From assembly GCF_954871325.1 (NCBI RefSeq), contig NC_088779.1, positions 18,168,846-18,232,845 of the forward strand: a DNA stretch of 64,000 nucleotides, given 5' to 3'. A program made the position numbers and the translations under genes. Positions 1 to 12,339 of this stretch are shown piece after piece. This DNA comes from Gordionus sp. m RMFG-2023. Lineage: Eukaryota; Nematomorpha; Gordioida; Chordodea; Parachordodidae. How positions within the stretch are numbered: the first letter of the stretch is position 1; each line of letters begins with the position of its first letter. The notes under the pieces are model-generated. The model saw nothing but the letters and a program-made list of their open reading frames with translations. It was not told where the DNA came from and made no database searches.

Positions 1-920
1 TTTTTGACTTATAAACGGGCTAAAATAAATATTGCTAACATGTTTAAATAAAACTTCAGTGAAAATGTACCCTAGATAAGTGATAATTGTCATAATCATT
101 GTTTTTAAAATTTTTTTAATTTTTTTGACATAAATGGGCTAAAATAAGTATTGCTAACATGTTTAAATAAAATTTCAGTGGAGATGTACTCTATATAAGT
201 ATCAATTGTCATAATCGTTGTTTTTAAAGTTTTTTTGACGTAAATGGGCTTAAATAAATATTGCTAACATGTTTAAATAAAATTTCAGTAAAGATGTACC
301 CTAGATAAATGACAATTGTCATAATCGTTATTTTTAAAGATTTTTGAAATTTTTTGATGCAAGTGGGTAAAAATCTAGATTGTAAATATGTTATATTAAA
401 ATTTTAGTGAAGATGTACCATAGATAAGTGACAATTGTCATAATCATTGTTTTAAGTCGTAAATGGGCTAAAATAAATATTGCTAACATGTTAAAATAAA
501 ACTTCAGTGAAGATGTACCCTAGATAAGTGACAATTGTCATAATCGTTGTTTTTAAAGTTTTTTAATTTTTTTGACGTAAATGGGCTAAAATAAATATTG
601 CTAACATGTTTAAATAAAATTTCAGTGAAGATGTACCCTAGATAAGTGACATTTGTCATAATCGTTGTTTTTAAAGTTTTTTTAATTTTTTTGACGTAAA
701 TGGGCAAAAATAAATATTTCTAACATGTTTAAATAAAATTTAAGTGAAGATGTACTCTAGATAAGTGTCAATTGTCTTAATCGTTTTTTTTAAGATTTTT
801 GAAATTTTTTGACGCAAGTGAATAAAAATTTAGATTGTAAATGTGTTATATTAAAATTTTAGTGAAGATGTACCATAGATAAGTGACAATTGTCATAATC
901 GTTATTTTTAAATTTTGGAC
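1..920 (+). repeat. Satellite A, plus-oriented arm (about 117-122 bp monomer)
   Basis: About eight head-to-tail copies of a monomer of roughly 120 bp. Each contains 'atgggctaaaataaatattg', 'gctaacatgtt', 'gatgtaccctagataagtg' and the perfect 10-bp palindrome GACAATTGTC followed by ATAATCGTT. Copies differ by point changes and small indels. The array runs off the left edge. The same monomer returns in the opposite orientation at 3470-3917, so the two arrays form inverted arms around a 2.5-kb core. Short reading frames across it are chance products of the repeat. Confidence 0.95.
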
Positions 921-1111
921 TTAAAAGAGGTCATCAAAAAATTTCAATAATCTTAAAAAATAACGAATATGACAATTGTCAGATTAAAATATTATCATTA
1001 CAATGATCATATAAAATAACATAAAAGTTTAATATAATTATTTTAAAAATAGAAAAAAGTTAACTCATTCAATATATTAACCAACAATTTTGTCACATGC
1101 AACATATAAAT

Positions 1112-1359
1112 TAGAGATCTGCAAAAGTAGACCAGGCATTTATCAATTATATTGAATTTTTTATGTAAAATAAAAATATTTGATTTTATTTAAAAAACTA
1201 GACGTCATATAACATGTCTTTTATTTAGAGTAATTATAAGAATTAATTTCTATATTTACATAAAATCGGGCTAGGCCGTAAAATTTATGGTTCAGGCCGG
1301 CGAAATTTTTTATAAAAAAATCTCCTTGGCTTGAAAAATAGGCCCGATGCAGATCACTA
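1112..1359. mobile_element. Small hAT-type MITE (248 bp)
   Basis: The element starts TAGAGATCTGCA and ends TGCAGATCACTA, an imperfect terminal inverted repeat. It is flanked by exact 8-bp duplications ATATAAAT at 1104-1111 and 1360-1367. GC-rich subterminal blocks (GGGCTAGGCC, CAGGCCGG, AGGCCCGA) are typical of hAT ends. It has no coding capacity. Confidence 0.85.
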
Positions 1360-1367
1360 ATATAAAT

Positions 1368-2480
1368 AACGCATTCATCAAGCATCTTATTCGGCCTTTT
1401 TAATAGCCTTAATTTGGTGATAGGTGTAACATGCCTATTTAAGATTCTATGAATGTTGTTGCCATCCCAATTGTAGGGTTTCTTTCGGAATTTTTCACTT
1501 TCGCTTAATTTTAAAAGAGGTTAAACAAATAGGAGTTTTTTTAAAAAATTCGGAATTCTCAATATTTCAACAAATATTAATATTGAGAATTTTTTTTAAA
1601 ATTATTATTTTATGTTAATTATTTATAGCTGGCTATGTAAGTAAGACAAGTAAAAAAAATTATATCATTATTCTCTTAAATATGTTACTTTTTGAAAAGT
1701 TTTTTATTTATATGATGTAATTTTTCAAATTATTATTTTAGAATATAAATAAACAATTAAACATACAAAAAAAGATTAAAACAATAGGAGAGGAAGACAG
1801 ACTAAATTAATTTTTTTAAGAATATATTTTATATGGATTAAAAACTACTATACCCCGACCCTATATTTTAAAAATATTTTTGACTTAAATTTTTATTTGA
1901 GATATTACATTTTGTTAAATAAATTCTATATTTAATTCTTGTAAGAAACAAGACGCTAATATTCTTCTCATAATATTTTTGAAAGGTTTAATTTATGAAA
2001 AATAAACTCAGAAAACAACAGTAGGAATTTACGCTAGTTTAGTTCATTACAGAATCCTAGTACATATAATTTTGTTTATTAAACACCATTTAGTTAAAAC
2101 ATTTATTTTATATCTGACTTTGATAAAATTATTTTATAAATTTTAAAAAAAAATAAATAAGGACACATTTTATTTTACTATATTTAATATATAAATGATT
2201 ATATTTTATTAATTTACATATCGTTTGGTATTACAGTTCAAACTTATTTAATTTTAAAAATGTACATTATATCCAAACGATTAATTTATAATTTAGCAAT
2301 TGTATTTATATTGTCTGCCAAAAACATTAAATATAATTTTAAAAAATAATTATCAAAAATGAGATAAAAAAAAATTGATAAATGCTCAAAAATATAAAGA
2401 TTAAAAATGACTTAAAGAGATTAAAAAGGTTAGAAATGTATGTAAAGATTACAATGAAAAAATCATAAAAAGAATATTGT
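1368..2480. other. AT-rich stretch, nothing recognised
   Basis: No coding pattern, RNA gene or clear repeat boundary was seen on either strand. It forms part of the core between the two satellite A arms. Confidence 0.5.
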
Positions 2481-2489
2481 ATGTATGAT

Positions 2490-3270
2490 GGAAAAAACAT
2501 AAAGAATTGTTAAAAAAATGGACCTAAATTTATAAATTATTTTTAAAAATACAAAAGAATTATCAAAATGAGAAGAAAAATAAATTGAGAGAAGATATAG
2601 TAAGAAAAATAAAAGTAAAGAAAATCGCAAAAAGTTAGAAATAAATTGAGAAAAGATACAGTAAAAAACGTAAAGAAATCGCAAAAATTTAGAAATAAAT
2701 TAAAAAAGAAAAATTTTAAAAAATTACGATTTTACTTTTTTGCTTGACACTTTCCCTTTCCTTTTTTAAGTGGGAATTGTTAAAAAAATGGACCTAAATT
2801 TATAAATTATTTTTAAAAATACAAAAGAAATATCAAAATGAGAAGAAAAATAAATTGAGAGAAGATATAGTAAGAAAAATAAAAGTAAAGAAAATCGCAA
2901 AAAGTTAGAAATAAATTGAGAAAAGATACAGTTAAAAAAACGTAAAGAAATCGTAAAAATTCAGAAATAAATTAAAAAAGAAAAATTTTAAAAAATTACG
3001 ATTTTACTTTTTTGCTTGACACTTTCCTTTTCCTTTTGGGAATTTTCCTTTTTTGAGTGGGAATTGTTAAAAAAATGGACCTAAATTTATAAATTATTTT
3101 TAAAAATACAAAAGAAATATCAAAATGAGAAGAAAAATAAATTGGGAGAAGATATAGTAAGAAAAATAAAAGTAAAGAAAATCGCAAAAAGTTAGAAATA
3201 AATTGAGAAAAGATACAGTAAAAAAAACGTAAAGAAATCGCAAAAATTTAGAAATAAATTTTTTACTTTT
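2490..3270 (+). repeat. Tandem repeat, about three copies of a 270-286 bp unit
   Basis: Copies begin near 2505, 2775 and 3061 with 'ttgttaaaaaaatggaccta' and continue through 'caaaatgagaagaaaaataa' and 'atcgcaaaaagttagaaata'. Each of the first two ends in a TTTTGCTTGACACTTTCC block. The copies are nearly identical, so the duplication is recent. Phe/Leu/Ile-rich frames on the minus strand are by-products of A/T bias. Confidence 0.9.
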
Positions 3271-3274
3271 TTGC

Positions 3275-3465
3275 TTGACACTTTCCCTTTCCTTTTGGGA
3301 ATTTTCCTTTTTTGATCGGACTATTTCCTTTCTTTTTGGGAATTCTCCTTTTTCGTTTAGGCCTTTTAATTTTTTGATTGAACTTTTTCCTTTTATGATT
3401 GACCCTTTTCCTTTTTTAATAGGACCTTTTCCTTTTATGATTGAACTTTTCCTTTTTTGAATGAG
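3275..3465 (+). repeat. TTTTCCTTTT-type minisatellite
   Basis: A degenerate short tandem repeat of about 20-25 bp built on 'ccttttttgattggac' and 'tttccttttatgattgaa'. It is strongly pyrimidine-rich on the plus strand and seems to have grown from the end of the preceding 280-bp unit. It joins directly to the inverted satellite A arm. Confidence 0.8.
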
Positions 3466-3469
3466 AAAT

Positions 3470-3917
3470 CCTGTATCTAGGGTACATCTTCACTGAGTTT
3501 TATTTTAACTTGTTAGCAATATTTATTTTAGCCCATTTATGTCAAAAAAATTTAAAAACAACGATTATGACAATTGTCACTTATCTATGGTACATCTTCA
3601 CTAAAATTTTAATATAACATATTTACAATCTATATTTTTACCCACTTGCATAATAAAATTTCAAAAATCTTTAATGACAATTGTCACTTATCTAGGGTAC
3701 ATCTTCACTGAAATTTTATTTAAACATGTTAGCAATATTTATTTTAGCCCATTTAAGTCAAAAAACTTTAAAAACAACGATTATGACAATTGTCACTTAT
3801 CTAGGGTACATCTTCACTGAAGTATTATATTAACATGTTAGCAATATTTACCTTAGCACATTTACGTCAAAGAAATTTAAAAATCTTTATAAACAACGAT
3901 TATGACAATTGTCACTT
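3470..3917 (-). repeat. Satellite A, minus-oriented arm
   Basis: About four copies of the 120-bp monomer seen at 1-920, now reverse complemented. The landmarks are 'ctagggtacatcttcactga', 'catgttagcaatatttattt' and GACAATTGTC. Together with the first array this makes inverted repeats whose arms are themselves tandem arrays, the layout of foldback-type transposons. Confidence 0.93.
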
Positions 3918-4010
3918 TAGCGAGTCGGCTCCTTGATCGGCTTGAGTCGGAGCCGTTTTTTATGACTCGAGTCGCAAGTCGTAAGAACTCGACTTTTTAA
4001 CAACACTAGG
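3918..4010. mobile_element. Possible end of a hAT-type element
   Basis: A GC-rich block with repeated CGACTC/GAGTCG words ends in 'cgactttttaacaacactag'. It resembles hAT subterminal regions and the TTGTTAA ends of other elements here (42921, 38604). It abuts satellite A, so it may be the right end of an element whose left end is outside the window. Confidence 0.4.
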
Positions 4011-5408
4011 TATTTCTTAACAAAATAACTCAGTTACTGAATTCTTCAATTGCTAATTTTGGGGCAACCTCCTAGAGAGTTGTGGATTACACTTTTTAGT
4101 AGCTACAACTATATTTTTCATCCGCTTTCTCCTCTTAACTCTTATCCACATTTCTGCGAGTCATCAGAAGAATGAATAAATTAGGAAAAAGTTAAAGTTC
4201 TTTTTTATTTATTATATTATAAAATCAAATAATTATTACAAAGCAATTAAACTAAAGAATTGCCGAAATCATATAGATTTTATGTAGTTGTTGATTCAAG
4301 ACCGTTTTTATTTTGCAATAATTTTAAAATGGTTGAAGCTAAATGTTCTAGATTTTTTATAACATAAAGATTGTCCTAAAGCAAAGTATGGAACCGGAAC
4401 CAGAGCCCATTTTAAATTTCCAGGACAGTAATAATAATAATAGCGCAGATACTTTATTTAAATCTATATAGTTAAGATTTTGTATTTCATTTAAGAGTAT
4501 TTACTGTTATTTTGAATTTTTTTTATTACTTTTCCAGAAACACTTTAAATAAATATTCAGAACCTGAACCTTTTTAAGTCCAGTTACCTCCCTGAAAGCT
4601 TCCTTAAAAAAATTAACGTCTTATATTTTTTTAATTTTAAAAATAATGTTTCACAGAAAAAATAAAGGTAGTCATTATTGTTAAGATAGAATAGTGTGTT
4701 TTAAAAACTTTTTTAAAAAAAATTAGATTTTGTGAAACTTTAGAAAAGGCATCTATAGGAACTATAGAATCGGGAAAATACACCAAAGATTTAGCAATAT
4801 GTGTTAAAGGAGACATAAAAAAGTATTACATTTCATTCAAAAATTTATTTATACTAAATAAAATATCTGATAAAAATTATTTTTAAAATCAAATTATATG
4901 TTATTCGTACAAACGAGAATAAAATTATTTAATTTGAAAGAGGACGAATTCTAAATTATTCAAAATTTATATATCGATTTAAGGTTTACAGCTATACTAT
5001 CATATTTTATAAGGTTTATGATCTTAATTGAGTTACTCTATGTTAATTTCGTAAACATGCATCTTCATATTTATATTATATTTAAAATATTTATTGCATA
5101 AAATGTAAATAGAGTCAATTCTAATGATTATTTGACTACAAACGATTTTTTGACTGAAATCAAGAAAAATCTGGATCATATGCTGAAGACAACAACCTAA
5201 TGATTACCCAAGATCAAATATTTTTTAATATACTCAATAGTAATCATTTTTATGGTTCTGGCATTATTTTTAAAAATTATACAATATGAAATATATAAAA
5301 TTTAATCATGTTTGGCGAATGGTATTATTATAATGATTGACGATTTGATGCAAGATTATTCCTAAATAAATAAGAGGGATTAAAAATATTTGTTGAATTC
5401 TCAATTAA
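4011..5408. other. No gene recognised
   Basis: AT-rich sequence downstream of the MRM1 stop codon. Scattered 'gaaccggaaccag' (about 4392) and 'cagaacctgaacc' (about 4560) words look like remains of a hAT-type MITE. The 3' UTR of MRM1 must begin just below 5409, but no polyadenylation site could be chosen. Confidence 0.4.
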
Positions 5409-5740
5409 TTAAATTTTTATATCGTTAATTAAATTAAAAATTTTACCAAGTGAGACTGAAACATTAAGGCTCTCTACAAGCTGTAGATCGTTACATGAAT
5501 ATTTATCTGGAGATATGGTTAGGGGAACGTCGGAATAATTAGTAATTAGATCAGGAATTCCCTCACTTTCGTTGCCTATCAAATAATGCTTGAAATATTT
5601 ATTAAATGCTATAAACCAAATATAATTAATGATGGTTTTTTTTGTAAACATGTTAGATTATTTGTAACCAATGTAGATTTATGATTGTTTTTTTTAAATG
5701 CTTGTGTTGTTATGATTTGCCATCCTAATTCTTTTAGCAT
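5409..5740 (-). CDS. MRM1: Mitochondrial rRNA 2'-O-methyltransferase MRM1, exons 4-5 (3' end)
   Basis: Exon 4 is 5617-5740 and exon 5 is 5409-5575; a 41-bp intron (5576-5616, GTTTAT...GATAG) splits a glycine codon. Exon 4 encodes the linker with LGWQIITT, matching the 'GW..aGT' step of MRM1 proteins, then PSLIIFG. Exon 5 continues NESEGIPDLI, SpoU motif 2 (GNExxG), and LVESLNVSVSLGKIF, SpoU motif 3 (SLNVSvA.G), which build the knotted SAM site and dimer interface. The reading frame is open to the stop. Exons 1-3 lie 9.5 kb upstream at 15288-16037. The family methylates a ribose in the peptidyl-transferase region of mitochondrial large rRNA. The full product is 304 residues, slightly short for the family. 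Exon joins are read from frame, GT/AG and homology. Confidence 0.88.
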
Positions 5741-6051
5741 CTAAATATTTCACATAATTAAATTTAATAAGATCGCTTGATTTCATTAAAAATAAACAAG
5801 ATTATTTTGTTAACCACATTCGACTTTAGGATTATAAATATAAAAATATAATCGTCTGATATTACTGAATGTTTGTTGATTTTTGGCAGCGGTTTAAGAT
5901 CAAAGATAATTAAGTTTAAATTGGAGAAGGGAAATAGTCCCATATTAGGAATTTGTAAAAATTTATGCTAAAAATTATCCTCTTATATGCCCATCACTTC
6001 GCCCTCCCCCCCCCCCCTTTTCATGAATAAACATAATAATTATGGTCTTAA

Positions 6052-6532
6052 AAGGTTAGATGTAGCGGATTTCGGTTTTTTTTTGAAGAAATTCATATAG
6101 GGTCGGTTTAAAATTTATAATGGTTTTTTTTTCGGTTCGTTCCGATTTTAATAAATTTGATTTTTTAAAAAAAGTAATCAAAACCATATATATATTATTA
6201 TTAGAGAAAAATCTTTTTAATTAATATTCCTTATTTAACTTAACCATGAAGATTAAATTCTATTTATTTGCCTAATAAACAATAATTATTGATAGATATG
6301 AAGATAATGGCGATTTAATTGTATAAAAATTTTAATTTGAAAAGAAATCACGGATTAATTACCCACAATGATAATTAAATATTCAAAGTTAGATTAATAA
6401 TTTAAAATTAATTACTTCTTAAAACCATTATGAACCGGTTCAAAATATCTATTATAGTTTGATTGGCTCTTTTTATATTTTCTTTAAAACCGTTCCGGTT
6501 TCGCGGTTCAGTCTGGTTCGAAACCCTAACAT
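6052..6532 (-). mobile_element. hAT-type MITE, same family as 39863-40369
   Basis: The right end, read on the minus strand, is TTAGGGTTTCGAACCAGAC, followed by AACCGGAACGG blocks. The left part carries 'ttcggttcgttccga' and the conserved 'gaagaaattcatatag' segment. The whole aligns in reverse with the 39.9-kb copy (shared 'aaagaaaatataaaaagag' and TTTTGAACC.GTTCAT). Its left terminus is eroded and no target duplication is clear. Confidence 0.7.
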
Positions 6533-6703
6533 AAATGAAAAAAATATGCAAAAGATAATTGTTTTAGATGTAAAACCAAAATTTTTAAAAAAAAAGGAGT
6601 AAACCAATCAAAAAGGCCTAGTCTCCTAATTAGTGTTAATTTGCTTGGTCTTAAAATTTATGACTGCACTGGCCTGTTATGAGTACGAACCCGGGGTTCA
6701 GAC

Positions 6704-9667
6704 CAGGGTTGCCAGGTCAAAATTTTCAAATTGTGGGAGAAATTTGGTATTATGCGGGAGAAATATGAAAATTGCAGTTGAAATATAAAAATTGCTAAAA
6801 AAATTTTTTATTTTGAATAGACTTAGTTATCCGCATATTGTTTTTTATAATTAGTTTATAAATACAAAGTCGGTAACTATTTTTCAAAATAAAATAACAT
6901 CTTGAAAAAAACCAACGATCTTTTTTAAATATAAAAGAATGTAAACAAGATAAAATTTTATATTAATAAAACGATTTTAATTTTACAATTAAAAAAATAT
7001 TTTATGCGAATGTCCAGCAAAACTACCGCAATTGTAAATCTACCGTGTGTGTGTATAACATTATAGGGATAGGCGCTTAATTATCACGTTTTAATATATA
7101 AGGTACTCCAAAAATAAGAAATAATACAGATGCAACTACAGTTGCGGCAATTGTAATCACATCTTGTATTACAACATTCACAGAGATACTTATCATCACA
7201 ATGTTAGTAGAATCTTTTCCCCATAATATTTAACGACTCGAATATAAATGAAAACTATACTTGTAGAACAAAAATGAGCAAGGCTATCATCAATGTTTTA
7301 GGACCTAAATCCAGGAGGTCAATTCTTGACGATTTGAAAGATGGGCATACATATGCAATTCTAACAGATGCATCTAATAAAAGAAATATTAAAATATCTC
7401 CCTTGACCCTCTGCTAATTCAACAAAATTAAGGTCGTTTCAATAAAACTATTAAATTTTTCCCCCTCAAATAGTGAAAAATCCAAAGACATAGCTAACCA
7501 TATAATGGTAAATATAGCAGATTCGAGATTATCAATAAATTGCATGTCAGCTTTCTGATCTGATAATGCCTCAGTGAATTTGGTAAAAACAGAGTGTATT
7601 TACAGAATTGAGTCAGCACAATGTTGGTTGCGATATGTTCCTAATACCCGCCATCGATAGAATTTTATAAACCTTTAAAAAATATTTCTTAAATAAAGAT
7701 TATAAAAGCTGTCCTAACATCTTGAAAATTTTTCTCAATAATGAATGGCAGAGGTATATTTAGGAATGATTTCACATGTAGGAAATCTACTACATGCTGT
7801 TAATGTGTAGTTGCAATCAGAAGAATCTTAATATAGATTCACAAAATTATGCTGAAGATGTGTTAATCTTTACATTTAATAATTGACAATAAATCTTATA
7901 GCGCCATTGCTAAAACTTAATTATAATAATAGAACTAAATGTTTACCTCGTTATTGAGATATTTATAAAATTCCTGGCATGACATATATATTTGTTTTAG
8001 CTCGGCCTTAAAGCAATCATTTCTCTCCTTTTCCTAGGAAGTCCTCATCAGGCTAAAAATGCGCTCGGGTGAAGCATTAGAATGAGGTATGGAGAAGACA
8101 TACTTGCATATTTTTTTCCAAGCATGGGGATTTATCGATACTACGAAAATATTCTACCCATTTCTTCTCTGCTTTTAGACCATCTAACTTTAAGTATTTT
8201 TACGAATCATAAAAAATAGAGAGAATTACAATCTCCTCAAACAAGATATCAATGTCTTTCGGTATTTTTAATATATTTATTAAATTATAAAAACCATCAA
8301 TTGATGGTTTCTGTTCCAAGGTCATAATATTTATACATTTGTAAATAGTTATTAAAATCAAATTTTGATTGTAAATATTCTAAAATTGTCTTAATAAAAA
8401 TATCTACTTCATTTAAAAATGTATTATTTAGAGTATTTTGAACATTTTAATATAATATTTTTAGCAATAGCGCCATAAAATTTATTATCAATTTTTAACT
8501 GTAGAGATGAACAGATCTGTAGCATGATTTGGTGAATCTTTTTTAATATATATGAAGTAGATTTCCTACATGTGAAACGAATCCCAAATATGCTTCTGCC
8601 ATTTCATACTCGAAAAAATTTTTCAAAATTTTAGGACAGCTTTTAAAATCTCTATTTAAGAAGTATTTTTTTTAAGGTTTGTAAAATATTAAAATTCTAT
8701 CTATGGCAGGTATTAATGACAACCACCTGATAGGTATATATCGCAACAACTCTCACTATTCCAAGTCAGACCACTTCATCAACTCTTTTAATTCATTAAC
8801 TCTTTTAGTTGATAAATTAAATTCGTTAAAACATTTCATCACAATTATTTCTACATCCTCAGATAGTATATTCATTGCCTTCTTGCAAGAATTATGTAGT
8901 ATATGCCATATACAGCCAATTGGTAATAATTCATTATTGTGCTGCCTCAATTCGGTAACTTTGGTTTTTGCCAAAATTTACAGAGGCATTGTCAGCGCAG
9001 AAAGCTGACATGCAAATCATTGGTAACTCTGAATCAGCTATATTTACCATTATGTGGCTAGCTACATTGTTGGATTTTTCAATATCCGAGGAAAAAATTT
9101 TAACAGTTTTATTGAAATGTTCTTATTCTTGTTGAAATAGCGAAGGATCGAGGGAAATGTTTTAATATTTCGTTAAATATCATGAGAAAAGGATTCGACC
9201 CACATTGTGATGATATGGCTCTGTGAATGTTAAATTACATGATAGATGTATACGATTTCCGCAAATGTAGTTGCATCTATATTATTTATTATTTTTGAGA
9301 ATATTTTTGTATTACAATCGATGTAGATATACTCCCCTGTACTGACTTATATGAATGAAAGATTTATTATTGGATAAAAAATAAAACAGGATAGAAAGAA
9401 ATTTACAAACTAGACATGTTTTTCAAATAAATATTTAAAATTTATTTTAAAAATATAAAATAATCAATTAATGTCTCTCAAAATTATTATTTATATATTA
9501 AAAACGTTTAACTACTTTAAAAAAAAAATGCGAGAGAAATTAAAAAAATGCGGTAGATTTTTGCTGGAGATTTCTAATTGCTGTAATTTTGCGGGAGAGA
9601 GATGTCTGCGTATAAACTAAAAAATTGCGGGAGTCTCCCGCTGATGGGAGGAGACATGGCAACCCTG
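6704..9667 (-). mobile_element. hAT element with decayed KIAA1586/ZNF862-like transposase
   Basis: Terminal inverted repeats start CAGGGTTGCCA at both ends and are flanked by 8-bp duplications GTTCAGAC (6696-6703) and GTCCAGAC (9668-9675), one mismatch apart. On the minus strand at about 8700-9010 the transposase core is legible: DNASVNFG, then LLPIGCIWHILHNSCKKA, KRVNELKEL and RWLSLIPAIDRIL. At about 8000-8130 the minus strand shows the dimerisation region (ERIFSLMRTSW, then SCQEFYKYL). Multiple stops and frame changes make it inactive. About 7617-7920 repeats, in opposite orientation, the sequence at about 8455-8745. Subterminal GCGGGAG words recur at both ends. Confidence 0.88.
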
Positions 9668-9675
9668 GTCCAGAC

Positions 9676-10189
9676 CCGTGGTTAAGACGAATAATATTAT
9701 TCCAAATAGTTTTTAACAAAATCATTTACCAAAAGTAGGGAAGCAGCAAAACGCAATAGCGTTTTCTGGGGTTAGATAGTAAAGCCCTGTAAGCAACTCA
9801 GATTCAGGTTTAAAAAAATTTTACTCGGGTCCACCTAGGCCTTAGAAATACAATAAAAATAGGATTAAAATGAGTTATTATGTTGGTTAGCCGAGCGATT
9901 ATTTCCAGCCATACGACTTTTGCAACGATTCGAAAAATCACTTTTTTTAAATAAAAGATGAATTAGAATTTTTCTGGGAATAGAACAAGAACAATTAGTA
10001 CTAAATTTAACTTTATACAAAAATTAGAATGCTTTATATATTTAAATTTAATTATTTTCGAACTCAGGGCTTAAAGGAAGGTGTTAGTGCCTAAAAATCA
10101 ATAGGTATGACTGATAGGGTTTTAAAATAAATTGAAATGGGTCCAGGCCAAAAAAAATAAAATTTGCAGAGCTCTACCTCGGGTAGTGT
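9676..10189. other. Degenerate repeat debris
   Basis: Contains 'actcgggtccacctaggcc' near 9826 and 'gggtccaggcc' near 10140, followed by 'tgcagagctctacc'. These look like opposite ends of another small hAT-type MITE, but no target duplication was found. Confidence 0.35.
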
Positions 10190-10578
10190 AAACATCTTTT
10201 ATTTTATTACCCCATTCACATTTAATGCGAATTTGCGACGAAATTATTGATTATCAGGATTCAAAAGAAACATTAAATGTAATAAAGTGCTGAATTGTAA
10301 ATTGCATACTTGCTTTGCTGCAATATATGATAATTTTTAAAACTAAAAACGATTGGTACAATAAAAAAAAATATTGTTATAGATCATTTAAACAATTATT
10401 TTTTTTAGTTTGTTTTTGAACAAAAATTTTAAATTTCCTTAACCCGCCTGCCCATAGTTTCAAATTTTCTTAACCCGCCCGCCTGCCCATTTTCGAAAAA
10501 TTTTTTACCCGCCCATCCGCCCGCTTACTTAGATGGGTGGGCGGCGGGCCGAAACCCCGCCCAATGCAGACCTCTAGT
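10190..10578 (-). mobile_element. hAT-type fragment with GGGCGGG-rich end
   Basis: The right end, on the minus strand, reads TAGAGGTCTGCATTGGGCGGG and then repeats of CCCGCC/GGGCGG. A related piece occurs at 22160-22260. The left terminus is not defined and there is no coding capacity. Confidence 0.5.
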
Positions 10579-11980
10579 CTGAACCCGGAGTTCCCTTATA
10601 TATTTTATTGTGAATAATTTACATAATAATATTTTTATGCATAAAGAACGAATATCCATATTAGCATAGAAACAATTATCTTTAATAATATTTATATTTT
10701 TTAAAAATTGTTCTCTTCTAATAATCTGAAACTATTGTATTTAAACTAGGCTAATATTCCACTTTCTCCTAGAAAATTCAGGAATTAAACTTCTTTCCAA
10801 TTTTTCTTCTCATGGCATAATTTTATCATTATCAGATCTTCTCTTGCAAAATTACCGTATATTATTGTTAGTGGCATTTAATAAGAGATTTCTCTGATAA
10901 TGCCGAAATATTTTTATGTTATAGTTTATGATTTAGGAGAAATTTTTAAAAAGATGAGTGTCCGACTACATTTTTAAAATTTAAAATATTTTGAGAATAT
11001 TAAGATACACAATAAAATAGATTTCATAAAAAGAACGATATTTTTATAAACCTAGTCATCAAATTCTAATTTTCTCGGCCGAGGCCTGATGAATAATTAT
11101 GATAATATTTTTGGGTTTCCGGTTGTTATTTTTTTTTAATATGCTGAACAATTAATTAGGTAGTAATGTTAAAATTATGAAAATGTTTCTTTCTTTATCA
11201 GTTCCTATTAGTGCTTTGCTTTAACTGGTAGAGTAGCCAGTTTAAAAAACTATCAGCAACTAAGTCAGTCTTACGTCAATTTTTTAGAAAATTTTATCAT
11301 ATTTAATACTTTGTGAGTTATTTTAATCTGTACTGCCCGACCCGAATTTCTTTAAAATATATTATATATTAATTTACATAGATAATAATGGTAATTTAAA
11401 ATATGTGGTTTTAAATCAAGAACCTAACAAGAATCAATAGGAAATCTATTATATTGTTTTCCCAATTCCTTAGTCACAATAATCGCAATTTCATCATCAG
11501 AGAATAAATGAATTAAGCTCTAAGATGTGTAGCCATTCAATTCTACTAACTACCTATGATGCTTAATATTGTTTCATGTATTGTTGTGATAAACTTTGGC
11601 CTTGACTTTTTGATTAAGCAATAAGAGAACACTTTATATAAATTTCTTATCAAAAAATGCTTACCACAATACTAATCCCTCACTAATTAAAATATAAATG
11701 ATTTTCGAGGACTAATTATCTGTCTGGCTCAATGTATTAAATAAGACTTTTCTTAGCACCTTGCAAATTTAATTTATTTCAGCAAAAGCTTCACCAAAAA
11801 TCTTTATTTATTTTTAAATTTTAGGTCTTCCTGTCCCAAATTTAATTGGAAAATATAACTAAACGCATATTTAAGCAATCAATTAATATAAAAATAATTT
11901 CTTTACCCTAATCCTAGATAAATCTATTTTATTGCTTAGAATTTTTTTTATTTCATTCTCGATATTGCAATTCATTTAAG
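10579..11980. other. No gene recognised (within MRM1 intron)
   Basis: Unremarkable AT-rich DNA on both strands, with no convincing exon, repeat or transposon end. Confidence 0.4.
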
Positions 11981-11984
11981 ATAA

Positions 11985-12295
11985 TGCATTCGCGATCATT
12001 CGCAATAATGCATTCGCGAACATACACTTGCGATAAAGCATTCGTGTTAATGCATTCGCTGTAATAAATATGCTTTCACATTTTCGCGATAATGCATTCG
12101 CGATAAAGCTTTTGCTGCAATGCATTCGCAATAATGCTTACATTCGCGATAATTCATTTGCTATAATGTATTCGCTACAATACATTCGCGATAACACTTT
12201 TGCGATATTAGCGCTAATGCATTCGTTTTAATATTTTCGCTGTATTATATTCGCTATAATGCATTCGCTATAAAAATATTTCGCGTTAATCGACA
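11985..12295 (+). repeat. ATTCGCGATAATGC minisatellite
   Basis: About 20 degenerate copies of a 12-18 bp unit around TGCATTCGCGATAA, with variants such as ATTCGCTATAATGC and TTTGCTGCAATGC. The CG-rich core contrasts with the surrounding AT-rich DNA. It sits directly 5' of a LINE. Confidence 0.9.
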
Positions 12296-12339
12296 TTCAT
12301 CAGATTATATTTGGGCTTTCGAAATACCTCCCAATCGCA

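Noticed and set aside
2463-3187. Hydrophobic membrane proteins on the minus strand (Phe/Leu/Ile-rich frames)
   Set aside because: The frames fall on a tandem repeat and repeat with it; composition follows the A/T-rich DNA and there is no homology.
4040-4190. Possible hydrophobic exon (LHFLVATTIFF and neighbours)
   Set aside because: Only a short open stretch, with no splice context or homology I can name.
6002-6018. Poly-C tract as a regulatory element
   Set aside because: An isolated homopolymer with no partner motif; could also be a sequencing artefact.
8703-9008. Plus-strand 101-codon gene
   Set aside because: It is the antisense shadow of the hAT transposase core, which is recognisable on the minus strand.
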